Shown: positions 16,087 through 25,303 of the stretch, one piece after another
Numbering within the stretch: the first letter of the stretch is position 1
Layout of the letters: the number at the start of each line of letters is the position of its first letter
Origin: CAJQLB01 sp041392065
GTDB taxonomy: Bacteria > Bacteroidota > Bacteroidia > Flavobacteriales > Flavobacteriaceae
Length of the DNA: 64,000 nucleotides
Assembly (NCBI GenBank): GCA_041392065.1
Contig: JAWKMU010000004.1
Coordinates: forward strand, 186,001-250,000
Direction of reading: 5' to 3'
The notes under the pieces: generated by a model
Told to the model about the DNA's origin: nothing
Database searches by the model: none
Seen by the model: only the letters and a program-made list of their open reading frames with translations
Position numbers and translations under genes: made by a program

Positions 16087-17322
16087 TTATTCAAAACGTA
16101 TAGCTTTGACTGGAGAAATTTTAGAAATAATAAACGATGGTAATAGAAGCATAAGCATACAAACAATAAAGGTTCCGATATTAAGTGCTAAAATATAACC
16201 AAGATTAAGATAAACTGGAGCTTGAGTTACATAATATACTTCTGGATTTAGAGGAAACAACCCAAATTTCAGTTGGGCAAACAACAAGCCTAATCCTATT
16301 AAATTTCCCCAAAACATTCCTAATAAAATAAGGTAGGAAGCGTTGTACAAGAATATTTTTCTAATACTCCAATTGTTAGTTCCAATCGCCTTTAGTAAGC
16401 CTATCATTTGTGTTCTTTCTAAAATAAGGACCAACAATGCTGTAATCATATTAATGCCAGCAACAATAATCATAATGGCAATGATACCATTGGTATTGTT
16501 ATCAAAAATGCTAATCCACTCAAAAATAGTTGCATACTTTTCGGCAACTGTTGTTGTGTTAAGAGTTGAAGGAGTACTCTTGTAAACTTCTGTAGCGATG
16601 TTTTGTAAATCAGAATAGTCATCTATAAAAACTTCAAAATTTCCAATCTGGTCAGCTTCCCATCTATTCATTCGCTGCACGTGTTTAATATCACCTATTA
16701 AATAAGTTTCATCCAACTCTTGAAATCCAGAATTGTAAATTCCTACTACATCAAATTTTCTTATAAATGGTAATTGATTGGCATCATCTTTCATAAAAAA
16801 CATCTGAAAACTTTCACCAACTTTAAAACCTAATCGCTTAGCCAAATACTGGGAAATAAGTACATCATTACTCATGCTTTCAGAATAACTTGGTAGTTTT
16901 CCATCAATTAAAAATTCTTCAAAATAGTTCCAAGAAAAATCAGGTCTAACACCTTTCATCACCACACCTTCAAAATCGGTATCGGTTCTAATAACACCAA
17001 ACTTTGTAGCAACAGCCTGAACATGTTTTATGCCTTCAATGTCTTTAAATTCTGGATAAAATTCTTGGTTAATGGAAATTGGAACTTGGGATTCGTCAGA
17101 AGCATTACTATCAAAATTTGTTATGGTAATGTGACCATTAAAAGCAACAGCTTTGTCGCGAATTTTTTGTTGCAAGCCAGTTCCTGTGGCGATAGCAATA
17201 AGCATTACTATAATTCCTATTGCAATAGCAGTGATTCCAATTTTTATTATTGGAGCCGAAATACTACTTTTATACGACTTACTACCAATTATGCGTTTAG
17301 CTATAAAATATTCGAAATTCAA
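16087..17322 (-). CDS. ABC transporter permease, FtsX/LolC-LolE type
   Basis: This 411-residue inner-membrane protein starts MNFEYFIAKRIIG and has one N-terminal membrane helix (IIKIGITAIAIGIIVMLIAIA). A large periplasmic MacB-PCD-like domain follows (about 50-250), then three C-terminal helices ending SPVKAIRFE. This matches the LolC/LolE lipoprotein-releasing permeases. No ATPase lies beside it, so its partner is encoded elsewhere. It is transcribed divergently from the namZ gene, with eight bases between the two starts. Confidence 0.85.
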   Translation of the reverse strand: MNFEYFIAKRIIGSKSYKSSISAPIIKIGITAIAIGIIVMLIAIATGTGLQQKIRDKAVAFNGHITITNFDSNASDESQVPISINQEFYPEFKDIEGIKHVQAVATKFGVIRTDTDFEGVVMKGVRPDFSWNYFEEFLIDGKLPSYSESMSNDVLISQYLAKRLGFKVGESFQMFFMKDDANQLPFIRKFDVVGIYNSGFQELDETYLIGDIKHVQRMNRWEADQIGNFEVFIDDYSDLQNIATEVYKSTPSTLNTTTVAEKYATIFEWISIFDNNTNGIIAIMIIVAGINMITALLVLILERTQMIGLLKAIGTNNWSIRKIFLYNASYLILLGMFWGNLIGLGLLFAQLKFGLFPLNPEVYYVTQAPVYLNLGYILALNIGTFIVCMLMLLLPSFIISKISPVKAIRFE

Positions 17323-17330
17323 TCTAATCT

Positions 17331-18578
17331 ATGAGCTTTAAAGTTTTCAAAAATACAGTTTTATTATTTGTTTTGGTATTAATTTCTTGTGGAAATAGTA
17401 ATAAGTCCGAAGATGGAAGCAAGAAGCTTGAAGCTAATAACACATTAGAACGAGACATCATTGTTGGTGCTAACAGAACATCTGAATATTTACCTCTTTT
17501 AAACGGAAAACGTGTTGGTATTGTTGCTAATCAAACAAGTGTAATCTTTAAAGTTGAAAGACAGAAGACCGAAGACCGAAGCTATACACATATAGTTGAT
17601 TCTTTGATGGCTTTAAATATTGATGTAAAAAAAGTTTTCTCTCCTGAACATGGCTTTAGAGGAACAGCAGATGCTGGCGAACATGTTGAAGATGGTATTG
17701 ACAAAAAAACAAAATTACCCATTGTTTCTTTATATGGTAATAACAAAAAACCAAGTGCTAAAGAACTTGAAGGTTTAGATATCATGGTTTTTGATATACA
17801 AGATGTTGGCGTAAGGTTTTACACCTACATTTCAACATTACACTATATCATGGAAGCGTGTGCAGAAAACAACATTCCACTAATAGTTTTTGATAGACCA
17901 AATCCAAATGGAAATTATGTTGATGGTCCAACTCTTGAAAAAGAGCATCAAAGCTTTTTAGGTATGCATCCTATTCCACTTGTGCATGGCATGACCATTG
18001 GAGAATATGCCAAAATGATTAATGGTGAAAAATGGTTAACAAACGGAATTCAGTGTGATATAAAAGTCATTGAAATGACAGATTATTGGCACTCAAGAAA
18101 TTATAACTTACCTATTAGACCTTCGCCAAATCTACCAAACGATCAATCTATTAAATTGTATCCTAGTCTTGGTTTGTTTGAAGGCACAAATGTAAATGCT
18201 GGACGAGGTACTGAATTTCAATTTCAACGTTATGGTGCTCCGTTCCTTAATCCTGAAACAATGACATTTACTTACACTCCTCAATCTAATTTTGGAGCAA
18301 AATATCCAAAACATAAAGATAAATTATGTTATGGTGAAGATTTAAGCACTGCTGAAGTTAATAATGAAATGACCTTAATATGGATCATTAAAGCTTATAA
18401 AAACTCCACAGACAAATCCAAATTCTTTTTAACAGACGGATTTACAAAACATGCTGGAACCACTGCATTGCAAAAACAAATTGAAGCTGGCATGAGTGAA
18501 GCTGATATTAAAGCTACATGGCAAAAGGATTTAGAAAATTTTAAAATAACAAGAGCAAAATATTTAATATATAACTAA
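17331..18578 (+). CDS. namZ: Exo-beta-N-acetylmuramidase NamZ (DUF1343), lipoprotein
   Basis: This 415-residue lipoprotein (lipobox LISC, Cys20) belongs to the DUF1343/NamZ family. These enzymes remove terminal N-acetylmuramic acid from peptidoglycan fragments. It has GKRVGIVANQTSVI, KVFSPEHGFRG (Glu106 is the likely catalytic acid), MVFDIQDVGVRFYTY and VFDRPNPNG. Residues about 74-86 (KVERQKTEDRS) come from a tandem heptanucleotide repeat inside the gene. The serine hydrolase gene follows with one base between, so this is a two-gene cell-wall unit. Confidence 0.9.
   Translation: MSFKVFKNTVLLFVLVLISCGNSNKSEDGSKKLEANNTLERDIIVGANRTSEYLPLLNGKRVGIVANQTSVIFKVERQKTEDRSYTHIVDSLMALNIDVKKVFSPEHGFRGTADAGEHVEDGIDKKTKLPIVSLYGNNKKPSAKELEGLDIMVFDIQDVGVRFYTYISTLHYIMEACAENNIPLIVFDRPNPNGNYVDGPTLEKEHQSFLGMHPIPLVHGMTIGEYAKMINGEKWLTNGIQCDIKVIEMTDYWHSRNYNLPIRPSPNLPNDQSIKLYPSLGLFEGTNVNAGRGTEFQFQRYGAPFLNPETMTFTYTPQSNFGAKYPKHKDKLCYGEDLSTAEVNNEMTLIWIIKAYKNSTDKSKFFLTDGFTKHAGTTALQKQIEAGMSEADIKATWQKDLENFKITRAKYLIYN
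17559..17581 (+). repeat. In-frame triple heptanucleotide repeat within namZ
   Basis: AGACAGA, AGACCGA and AGACCGA run in tandem from 17559 to 17579 and are followed by AG. Three units of seven make 21 bases, so the frame is kept. The encoded residues replace the short loop usually found after NQTSVI in this family. Confidence 0.75.
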
Positions 18579-18579
18579 A

Positions 18580-19656
18580 ATGAAACACTACACCTTAGTA
18601 CTTTTTATCTTAAGTCAAACCTTAGGTTTTTCACAAAGCAAAGAGTTTTCAATAAAAGAAACCATTAAATCAGCTCATACTACAGCTTTAAAATTTGCTG
18701 AAAAGGAAAGTGTTCCAGGTATGGCAATTTCAGTTTCAAAAAATGGCAAACTCCTTTGGTCTGAAGGATTTGGTTATTCAAATTTAGAAGAAAACGTAGA
18801 AGTAAGTCCTAGTGTAACCCAATTTAGGATTGCTAGTATTTCAAAATCATTAACTGCTGTTGCACTAGCAAAATTAATGGATGATGGCAAATTAGATTTA
18901 GACGAGAGTATTTACACTTATATTCCAGATTTTCCGAAGAAAAAATATGATTTTACAGTACGACAAGTTGGAGGACACATTGCAGGAATTAGACATTACA
19001 ATGGCTCTGAATTTATCATGAATAAAAAAATGAGCATTGTTGAAGGACTTGATATTTTTAAAGATTCGCCATTAAAGTTTGAACCAGGAACCAATTACAG
19101 TTATAGCACTTATGGTTGGAATTTACTTAGCGTTGTAGTACAAAATGCCTCAAAAGTTGAATTCAATCAATACATGACTCATAATGTGTTTAAACCTCTT
19201 GGAATGTCAAATACCACTTTAGATTTATCTGACCAAGATATGCCTAATAGAACTTTATTCTATAACAAAACCAATGCTGGAGATATAAGACTTGGACCAG
19301 AGGTAAGTAACGAATTTAAAGCTGCTGGTGGAGGTTTTGTTTCAACTTCTGAAGACTTAATTAAGTTTGGAAATGAAATCATTTCACCAACAATTTTTAG
19401 TAAAGCGTCAATTAATGAATTGCTAAAAGAACAATATTTAACCAACGGAAAAGGAACTGGCTATGGTGTTGGTTTTGGAATTGGTAAAACAAAAAACGGA
19501 ACTGTGTCTTACAGTCACTCGGGTGGTGGTATTGGTGCTACAACTTTACTACTTATGTATCCTGAAGAAGAGATAGTAATTGCGATAGTAACCAATTTAT
19601 CTAGTTTACCAATTCGCGATTTTGGCAAACAACTTGAAGATATTTTTATTAATTAA
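18580..19656 (+). CDS. Secreted serine hydrolase, beta-lactamase class C family
   Basis: This 358-residue protein has a signal peptide (MKHYTLVLFILSQTLGFSQS) and a serine beta-lactamase-like domain. The SxxK motif is S86-ISK89, a YSY box lies in GTNYSYSTYGW, and HSGGG stands in for the KTG box. Family members are AmpC-like enzymes, DD-peptidases or esterases. Since it follows namZ directly, a role in peptidoglycan turnover is likely but is inference. Resistance activity cannot be claimed. Confidence 0.85.
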   Translation: MKHYTLVLFILSQTLGFSQSKEFSIKETIKSAHTTALKFAEKESVPGMAISVSKNGKLLWSEGFGYSNLEENVEVSPSVTQFRIASISKSLTAVALAKLMDDGKLDLDESIYTYIPDFPKKKYDFTVRQVGGHIAGIRHYNGSEFIMNKKMSIVEGLDIFKDSPLKFEPGTNYSYSTYGWNLLSVVVQNASKVEFNQYMTHNVFKPLGMSNTTLDLSDQDMPNRTLFYNKTNAGDIRLGPEVSNEFKAAGGGFVSTSEDLIKFGNEIISPTIFSKASINELLKEQYLTNGKGTGYGVGFGIGKTKNGTVSYSHSGGGIGATTLLLMYPEEEIVIAIVTNLSSLPIRDFGKQLEDIFIN

Positions 19657-20024
19657 TGATTTGCGGCTACAACTGTAGGTTCGTCACCATAAATACGTAC
19701 AACAAATACAATTTTTAGCGAATCTTGTACAACCACAAACATATGCTTTCCTACTTCAAGGTTTCTTAGTGAAACTTTATAATCTGAAGCATAAACATGT
19801 CTGTTTATGTCGTGCTTCATTTTATTATATATATCGTAGATATAACTAATTTTACTGTCGCTTTTAAGTACTAAAGTATCTTTGGTTGTATTTAAATCGT
19901 GATACAAACCACTAGCCAAAACATTGATATTTTTTTCAATTTTGGCAAATTCGTGTTGAGCAAATAGCTGAGAATTTGAGAGACAAAAAAACGCTATAAA
20001 AAGCGTTAAAGTAAATTTGTGCAT
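19653..20024 (-). CDS. Small exported protein of unknown function
   Basis: This 123-residue protein has a clear signal peptide (MHKFTLTLFIAFFCLSNSQLFA, cut before QHEF). The mature part is mainly beta-rich (LEVGKHMFVVVQDSLKIVFVVRIYG). I do not recognise the family. ATG 20024 is preferred to the upstream TTG at 20060 because the signal peptide begins there. Its 3' end overlaps the stop of the serine hydrolase by four bases, in convergent orientation. Confidence 0.7.
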   Translation of the reverse strand: MHKFTLTLFIAFFCLSNSQLFAQHEFAKIEKNINVLASGLYHDLNTTKDTLVLKSDSKISYIYDIYNKMKHDINRHVYASDYKVSLRNLEVGKHMFVVVQDSLKIVFVVRIYGDEPTVVAANH

Positions 20025-20183
20025 GTGCTTTACTATTAAGTTCAATAATTTTAAACTCAATAGTTATTTTTAATCCCAAGGCACTAATCTATAAGAAATG
20101 TCTTTCATTAAAACAAAAAAGTCTATGAAATGCATAAAAAAACAGAGGAATGAACACAAATTGTTAATAAGGTGTTAGCAACA

Positions 20184-21047
20184 CTATTCTTTCAATAAAC
20201 GAATTAGCACATTTGGATAATCTGTAATAATGCCATCAACTCTATACTTAATCATCTTATTCATGTCTTCTACTTCATTTACAGTCCAAGGAATAATTTG
20301 AAAATTTTCTTTTTGGTAGTTCTTAACTTTTGCAGCATCTAACAGTTTAAAATAAGGGCTGATAATTTGCGGTTTAAAACTCATAGCCTTTAACTTGGTT
20401 TCGATAGTTTCATTTTCGTCAACCAAAAGCGCAAGTTTAATATTTGGGTTTTGTTTATGCGTTGTTTCCAATATTCTTAAATCGAAGGATTGCAAATTAA
20501 CTTGGTCTTCAACATTGTATTCTTTAACCAAATTCAACACTAAATTTACAAATTCATCTGGTTCTGGTGTAAATACATCGTCATATTCTGGTTTAGCTTT
20601 AAACTCTATATTGAATTTAATTTTTGGATTTTTTGCCAAAGCGACTTCAAACACTTCCTTCAATAATGGTTTATAAACTTTAAATTTTTCTTGTTCAGGA
20701 AAATTTGGATGGAATTTTGTTCCGCAGTCAAAAGCTTTAATTTCGGCATAATCCATTTGATATAGATTGTATTTTTTATCGTCAGATTTTGGAATTACAT
20801 TACTCGATGCATCCAAACAATACAATCGGCTTATAAATGGTTCGTGAGACACAACCACTTGCTTATCCTTAGATATAGCCAAATCCAGCTCTAAAGTGTG
20901 TACACCTAAATCAATGGCTTTTTCAAATGCTTGTAAAGAATTTTCAGGTATTAAACCTCGACAACCTCTATGACCTTGAACATCAATATTTTGTTTTGTT
21001 TGACAACTCATTATCAATACGATTAAAACAATAAGAACAACTCGCAT
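20184..21047 (-). CDS. Glycerophosphodiester phosphodiesterase, lipoprotein
   Basis: This 287-residue lipoprotein (MRVVLIVLIVLIMSC) has the GDPD TIM-barrel. It shows VQGHRGCRGLIPENSLQAF with the catalytic His-Arg, then HTLELDLAISKDKQVVVSHEP, FNIEFKAK and the C-terminal PWTVNE and DGIITDYP. It hydrolyses glycerophosphodiesters to glycerol-3-phosphate. ATG 21047 gives the lipoprotein signal; the longer start at 21077 is TTG. It is 59 bases from the sterol-desaturase gene. Confidence 0.9.
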   Translation of the reverse strand: MRVVLIVLIVLIMSCQTKQNIDVQGHRGCRGLIPENSLQAFEKAIDLGVHTLELDLAISKDKQVVVSHEPFISRLYCLDASSNVIPKSDDKKYNLYQMDYAEIKAFDCGTKFHPNFPEQEKFKVYKPLLKEVFEVALAKNPKIKFNIEFKAKPEYDDVFTPEPDEFVNLVLNLVKEYNVEDQVNLQSFDLRILETTHKQNPNIKLALLVDENETIETKLKAMSFKPQIISPYFKLLDAAKVKNYQKENFQIIPWTVNEVEDMNKMIKYRVDGIITDYPNVLIRLLKE

Positions 21048-21105
21048 TATATTTGAAAGTTTATAAGAGAAACTCAAATATAAAGGCTCTAATGTAAACT
21101 AAATA

Positions 21106-21957
21106 TTAAGGTTTTTGCTGATTTTGTTCTGGAAGTATTGTAGGCTTTTGGTACTTCTGAAATGGTTGCTTCAATAATGACCACACATTACCATTCTCCT
21201 TTTCATCAGGAAAAACATCTACACCATAAATTAATTTATCACGATCTAATTCCATATAAGTACCTAACAATCTATCCCAAATAGAAAAGATATTTCCATA
21301 GTTAGAGTCTGTATATGGCAAAACATAATGATGATGCACTTTATGCATATCAGGAGATACTAAAACATAGCTTAGCGCATGATCTACTTTTCTTGGCAAT
21401 TTTATATTAGCATGGCTAAATTGAGTTGCCACAAGAGACATAGATTGATACAACATGACAATTCCTATTGGAGCACCAATAATAAATACTCCAAGAAGTG
21501 TAAACGAGTAACGAATAATACTTTCCAATGGATGATGTCTATTTGCTGTAGTTGTATCTACTTTGTGGTCTGTATGATGCACCAAATGAATCATCCATAA
21601 AGGTTTTACTTTATGTTCAATAAAATGTGGAAGGTATGCTCCTACAAAATCCATTAATAAAATTCCTATCACAATGTATAACCACATTGGTAATTCAGGC
21701 AACCAATTAAGTATTCCAAAATTATTTTCCATGACATAATCTGCTGATTTTAGTAACAAAAATGCCAATGCAAAATTGATTATGATAGTCGTTAAGGTGA
21801 AAAATATATTAGGTATGGCGTGTTTCCACTTGTTATATTTAAACTTAAACAAAGGAAGACTTCCTTCTAATAACCAAAAAAAAGTAAGACCACCAACTAG
21901 AATAATACTTCTGTGTAAAGAAGGAATGGTTTCGAAGTAATTTAAAAGTGATTCCAA
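21106..21957 (-). CDS. Sterol desaturase / fatty acid hydroxylase family protein
   Basis: This 283-residue membrane di-iron enzyme of the fatty acid hydroxylase superfamily has four to five membrane helices. Its histidine boxes are HFIEH (about 115-119), HLVHHTDH (about 127-134) and HKVHHH (about 206-211). The substrate is unknown; homologues act on sterols, carotenoids or lipids. The start codon is TTG, four bases past the stop of the upstream gene, with no nearby ATG. The gene therefore depends on translation of its neighbour or on an A-rich start. Confidence 0.85.
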   Translation of the reverse strand: MESLLNYFETIPSLHRSIILVGGLTFFWLLEGSLPLFKFKYNKWKHAIPNIFFTLTTIIINFALAFLLLKSADYVMENNFGILNWLPELPMWLYIVIGILLMDFVGAYLPHFIEHKVKPLWMIHLVHHTDHKVDTTTANRHHPLESIIRYSFTLLGVFIIGAPIGIVMLYQSMSLVATQFSHANIKLPRKVDHALSYVLVSPDMHKVHHHYVLPYTDSNYGNIFSIWDRLLGTYMELDRDKLIYGVDVFPDEKENGNVWSLLKQPFQKYQKPTILPEQNQQKP

Positions 21958-21961
21958 ATTT

Positions 21962-22855
21962 TTAATTATTTATGTTTAAAATCAATTGCGATTTTTTTAA
22001 ATCGGCTTCCGTTAATTCTGATTGCCATAATGCAGCATCTTTATCGTCTTTAAGCAACATAAATGTAGTATAATTTAAGAAATTAAATAAAGGTTTGTTT
22101 ATTTCAGCTACATCAGCTTTATCAATTCTTTTTAAAAATCGTAACGATCTTCTTCCCTTATCTAAAACCAAATCTTGTTTAATGTTCAAAAACTCAATTC
22201 TTTGCAGATATGCATCTTTCTCTTGTAAATCGCTAGTTGGAAGAAGCGTTTTAGCTTCATCTAAGTATACATTTGCCAATGCAACAACTTCTTCTCTAGC
22301 GCTTTCTTCAACAAATAATGCAAAATCAATGTATTTATCTCCAAGATTGTAAGAGGTTGTAAAATTTACTTGTTGAGAATAGTTTATTAAGTCTTGTTTT
22401 AAAAATGTCGTTTTAAGCGAATAGTTTTTAATCAAATCCGAAAGGTTCTGCTCAATATCATAGTTAATTTTAGTATTTAAAATATTCTCGTTAGCATCCA
22501 TTATTTTAATGCTATCGTCATTAAGCCTTGTAATGTAACTAGAAGTTCTTCCTTCGGCTGCTTTTATCAATCTGTCGTACTCTGCTTCTGAAAGAATTAC
22601 AGGAATAAAATGTTCCCAAATAACAGCATCAAGGCTTTTGTCTTGAGATAAATCAATAATGATTAGGTTTCCCTTGCTGTCATTATACAACAAAGGGTAA
22701 GGATAATCTAACGACTCTTCCCAAACCACAAAAAGCATTTTATCTTGTACCAAAGCCAACCTTTTTGCAATGCTTATGGATGTAAAAAACTCTTGTGACA
22801 AACAAATATTTTGCGATAGTAGAGTAATAGTTAATAAAAAAAATAATTTTTTCAC
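21962..22855 (-). CDS. Exported protein of unknown function
   Basis: This 297-residue protein starts with GTG and has a signal peptide (MKKLFFLLTITLLSQNICLS). The segment SIAKRLALVQDKMLFVVWEES followed by a beta strand and an alpha-helical tail faintly recalls a thioredoxin-like fold without the CxxC pair. The C-terminal half is helical. I do not recognise a family. It lies four bases from the sterol-desaturase gene and 11 bases from the YkgJ gene, so the three form an operon. Confidence 0.65.
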   Translation of the reverse strand: MKKLFFLLTITLLSQNICLSQEFFTSISIAKRLALVQDKMLFVVWEESLDYPYPLLYNDSKGNLIIIDLSQDKSLDAVIWEHFIPVILSEAEYDRLIKAAEGRTSSYITRLNDDSIKIMDANENILNTKINYDIEQNLSDLIKNYSLKTTFLKQDLINYSQQVNFTTSYNLGDKYIDFALFVEESAREEVVALANVYLDEAKTLLPTSDLQEKDAYLQRIEFLNIKQDLVLDKGRRSLRFLKRIDKADVAEINKPLFNFLNYTTFMLLKDDKDAALWQSELTEADLKKSQLILNINN

Positions 22856-22866
22856 AGATAGTTAAA

Positions 22867-23361
22867 TTACAATTGAATTCGTTTTTTCATAGCTTCTACA
22901 ATGTTAAATGCTGCTGGACAAATAGCCACATTTTTTAGTGTCAAATTAGAAATTTGCTGAAATTTCTTTCTATCAGTATGCGGAAATTCTCTACAAGCTT
23001 TTGGTCTAACATCATAAATTGAACAATAATTATCTGCTCCAAGAAATGTGCAAGGTACGCTTTGTAGCACATAATCATTATCTTCATCTAACCTCAAATA
23101 TTGTTCCGCAAATTGCTGTGGTTTCATTTTAAAAAACTTTGCAATTCGCTCTATATCCTTGTCAGTAAATAATGGTCCAGTAGTTTTACAGCAATTAGCA
23201 CATTCTAAGCAATCTGTACGTTTAAATTCTTCGTCATGCAATTCCTGCATTAAGTAATCTAATTGTTTTGGTGGCTTTTTTTTAAGCTTAGTAAAAAAGG
23301 TTTTGTTTTCCTTATGCTTATCTTTGGCCAGCTTTGGAAGATTATTTATAGTGTCTTGCAT
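22867..23361 (-). CDS. YkgJ-family cysteine cluster protein
   Basis: This 164-residue protein carries the CxxCxxCC motif (CLECANCC, about 55-62). Further cysteines lie in VPCTFLGADNYCSIYDVRPKACREFPH and in AICPAA. The family is thought to bind a metal or an iron-sulfur cluster, and its substrate is unknown. It is the first gene of the three-gene minus-strand unit. Confidence 0.85.
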   Translation of the reverse strand: MQDTINNLPKLAKDKHKENKTFFTKLKKKPPKQLDYLMQELHDEEFKRTDCLECANCCKTTGPLFTDKDIERIAKFFKMKPQQFAEQYLRLDEDNDYVLQSVPCTFLGADNYCSIYDVRPKACREFPHTDRKKFQQISNLTLKNVAICPAAFNIVEAMKKRIQL

Positions 23362-23378
23362 AGTGTAAAAATACTAAA

Positions 23379-23426
23379 GTTCTCGATACAATTTCGATAA
23401 ATCGAAATCACTCGAACTGACAAAAC
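23379..23426. repeat. Palindromic repeat ending TGACAAAA
   Basis: The core ATTTCGAT-AA-ATCGAAAT (23391-23408) is a perfect palindrome. It lies within outer arms AGTTCTCGA and TCGAACT, and the element ends CTGACAAAAC. It fills the whole divergent spacer between the YkgJ gene and the methyltransferase, so any promoter for either gene must overlap it. Confidence 0.65.
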
Positions 23427-23435
23427 AGAATTTGA

Positions 23436-24143
23436 ATGAAAGACATATTCGGAAAAGCTTTATTAGATTACCAAAACGGAAATTACACTGAAGATATTAT
23501 TACATCCACAAGTATTTCCGATGATGATGCTTTACCTCTTCCTTATTTGTTTAGGAGTTTTTCTGAAATGCCAAAGCTTGAACAAAAAGCACTACAACTT
23601 GCCAAAGGTAAAACGCTTGATGTTGGTTGTGGTTCAGGAAGTCACAGTTTGTATTTACAATACAAAGGCTTTGATGTCAAAGCTATTGATATTTCTGAAG
23701 GTGCTATTCAAGTAGCAAAACAACGAGGTGTTACACATGCTGAAGTTTTAAATGTGTTGAACGAAACTAACACCTTTGACACCATTTTACTCTTAATGAA
23801 TGGCACAGGAATTTTTCAAGACATGTCTCAAGTTTCAAAGTATTTGAGGCATTTAAAATCATTACTAAAACCTAAAGGACAAATTTTAATTGATTCGTCT
23901 GATATAAAATACATGTATGAAGACGACGATGGTGGCATTTGGCTTGATGCTAACAACGACTATTATGGCGAACTGGATTACTTTTTAACTTATAAAGGCG
24001 AACAAGAAAAGCCAATGAAGTGGTTATATCTTGATTTTAATACATTATTGACTGCTTGCACTTCTGTTGGACTCAACTGCGAACTCGTTATGGAAGGTGA
24101 GCACTTTGATTATTTAGCGAAAATAATTTTCAAACAGAAATGA
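23436..24143 (+). CDS. Class I SAM-dependent methyltransferase
   Basis: This 235-residue protein with a Rossmann-type methyltransferase core shows LDVGCGSGSHSLYL (about 67-80, SAM binding). The acidic residue in VKAIDIS follows, then FDTILLLMNGTGIF and LLKPKGQILIDSSD. The substrate is unknown. It is a lone plus-strand gene beginning ten bases after a palindromic repeat. Confidence 0.85.
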   Translation: MKDIFGKALLDYQNGNYTEDIITSTSISDDDALPLPYLFRSFSEMPKLEQKALQLAKGKTLDVGCGSGSHSLYLQYKGFDVKAIDISEGAIQVAKQRGVTHAEVLNVLNETNTFDTILLLMNGTGIFQDMSQVSKYLRHLKSLLKPKGQILIDSSDIKYMYEDDDGGIWLDANNDYYGELDYFLTYKGEQEKPMKWLYLDFNTLLTACTSVGLNCELVMEGEHFDYLAKIIFKQK

Positions 24144-24190
24144 CGCAACCTTTTGCAGCTATATGAGTCTAATTAGTAAAACCTTATGAT

Positions 24191-25162
24191 ATGAAAAAGA
24201 CTAACCAAAGAACTTATTACTTATTAATTTTCATTTTTGCTTTTAATATATCTTGTAGCAAAGACGATAGCAACACTAAAGAAGATTTATATTTCGACAA
24301 TAAAGAAGTCGAAGTTGTTTTTGAGAATAATCCAGAAAATGGCATTAACGTTATATTCATGGGAGATGGATATTTAAAGGAAGATTTAACCAAACCTTAT
24401 GGTTATTATAATTATCATGCAATAAAACATATTAAAAAGCTTTTTGAAGTGCCGCCATTCTCAACTTACAAAGAACATTTCAACGCATATATTGTATACG
24501 CTGAATCAGTAGATAGAGATACCTATTCAGCTTTTAATACTAAGTTTGAATCAGGTAACATCTCTAGTATAAATAGACAAAAAATATACAACTATGCTCG
24601 TATAGCTCGTCCAGACTATGATGAAAGTAAAGATATAATAATGGTTAGTCTAGCTCATGGAAAAGGAGGAGGAGTAGCATTTTCTTATCAAATTGCAGTC
24701 TTTGACGGAAATTCTGAAAGAACAATGTTACATGAAGTTGGTCACGTTTATACAAAACTTGGAGACGAATATTATTACGATAATACAACAGCTCCTCTTG
24801 GTTTAACTTTATCAAATAGACCAAACCTAGATGTAACACCCAACTATGATGAAATTAAATGGAATTTCTTTTTTGGATTAGAAGAATATCCTGAAGTTGG
24901 AGCTTTTGAAGGAGGATACTATTATGAAAACGGTGTTTGGCGTCCTACAAATAATAGTATTATGAAAAGTTTAGAGTTCCCTTATTTTAATGCCGTTTCA
25001 AGAGAAGCAATAGTTAGAAAAATTTATTCTGATCTTAATTTAACTTATAAATTCGAAGTTTTTTTAGAGTCTGATGTTCCAAATTTCTTGCCAGTTAGCA
25101 ATTCCACAGAAAATATAAATTATGATTTTTTTGTTTGCGGAAACACTATTACTAATAATTAA
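24191..25162 (+). CDS. M64-family metallopeptidase, lipoprotein
   Basis: This 323-residue lipoprotein (lipobox NISC, Cys22) belongs to the IgA-peptidase M64 family. It has NGINVIFMGDGYLKEDL and a zinc site HEVGH at 181-185 with the following LGDEYYY. It is shorter than secreted Bacteroides members because it lacks extra C-terminal domains. It probably degrades proteins at the cell surface. The stop codon overlaps the decayed barrel-gene fragment at 25159, so its 3' end sits exactly on a rearrangement junction. Confidence 0.85.
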   Translation: MKKTNQRTYYLLIFIFAFNISCSKDDSNTKEDLYFDNKEVEVVFENNPENGINVIFMGDGYLKEDLTKPYGYYNYHAIKHIKKLFEVPPFSTYKEHFNAYIVYAESVDRDTYSAFNTKFESGNISSINRQKIYNYARIARPDYDESKDIIMVSLAHGKGGGVAFSYQIAVFDGNSERTMLHEVGHVYTKLGDEYYYDNTTAPLGLTLSNRPNLDVTPNYDEIKWNFFFGLEEYPEVGAFEGGYYYENGVWRPTNNSIMKSLEFPYFNAVSREAIVRKIYSDLNLTYKFEVFLESDVPNFLPVSNSTENINYDFFVCGNTITNN

Positions 25163-25212
25163 AAATCAAACTTATACGCTGTTCTATCTAAAAAACTTTA
25201 ACACTTGACTTT
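25159..25212 (-). pseudogene. Decayed copy of the 3' end of the outer-membrane barrel gene
   Basis: The minus strand encodes FLDRTAYKFDF and a stop, matching FLAGTTYKFDF and a stop at the end of the intact barrel gene (26441). Nineteen bases are identical (25160-25178 and 26442-26460). Similarity continues weakly upstream with a one-base indel and an in-frame stop. It is too short to be functional. Confidence 0.7.
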
Positions 25213-25303
25213 ATCAGAAAAAAAGTCGAACTTCGTTTAACATCTGATATAAACAATTAAAAAAGTTCATATCATTACATTGGCAATAATTAAAAATCAA
25301 AAA

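Noticed and set aside
18580..19656. Beta-lactamase resistance gene
   Set aside because: The motifs fit the wide class C-like hydrolase family, HSG replaces KTG, and the gene is linked to wall recycling, so resistance cannot be claimed.
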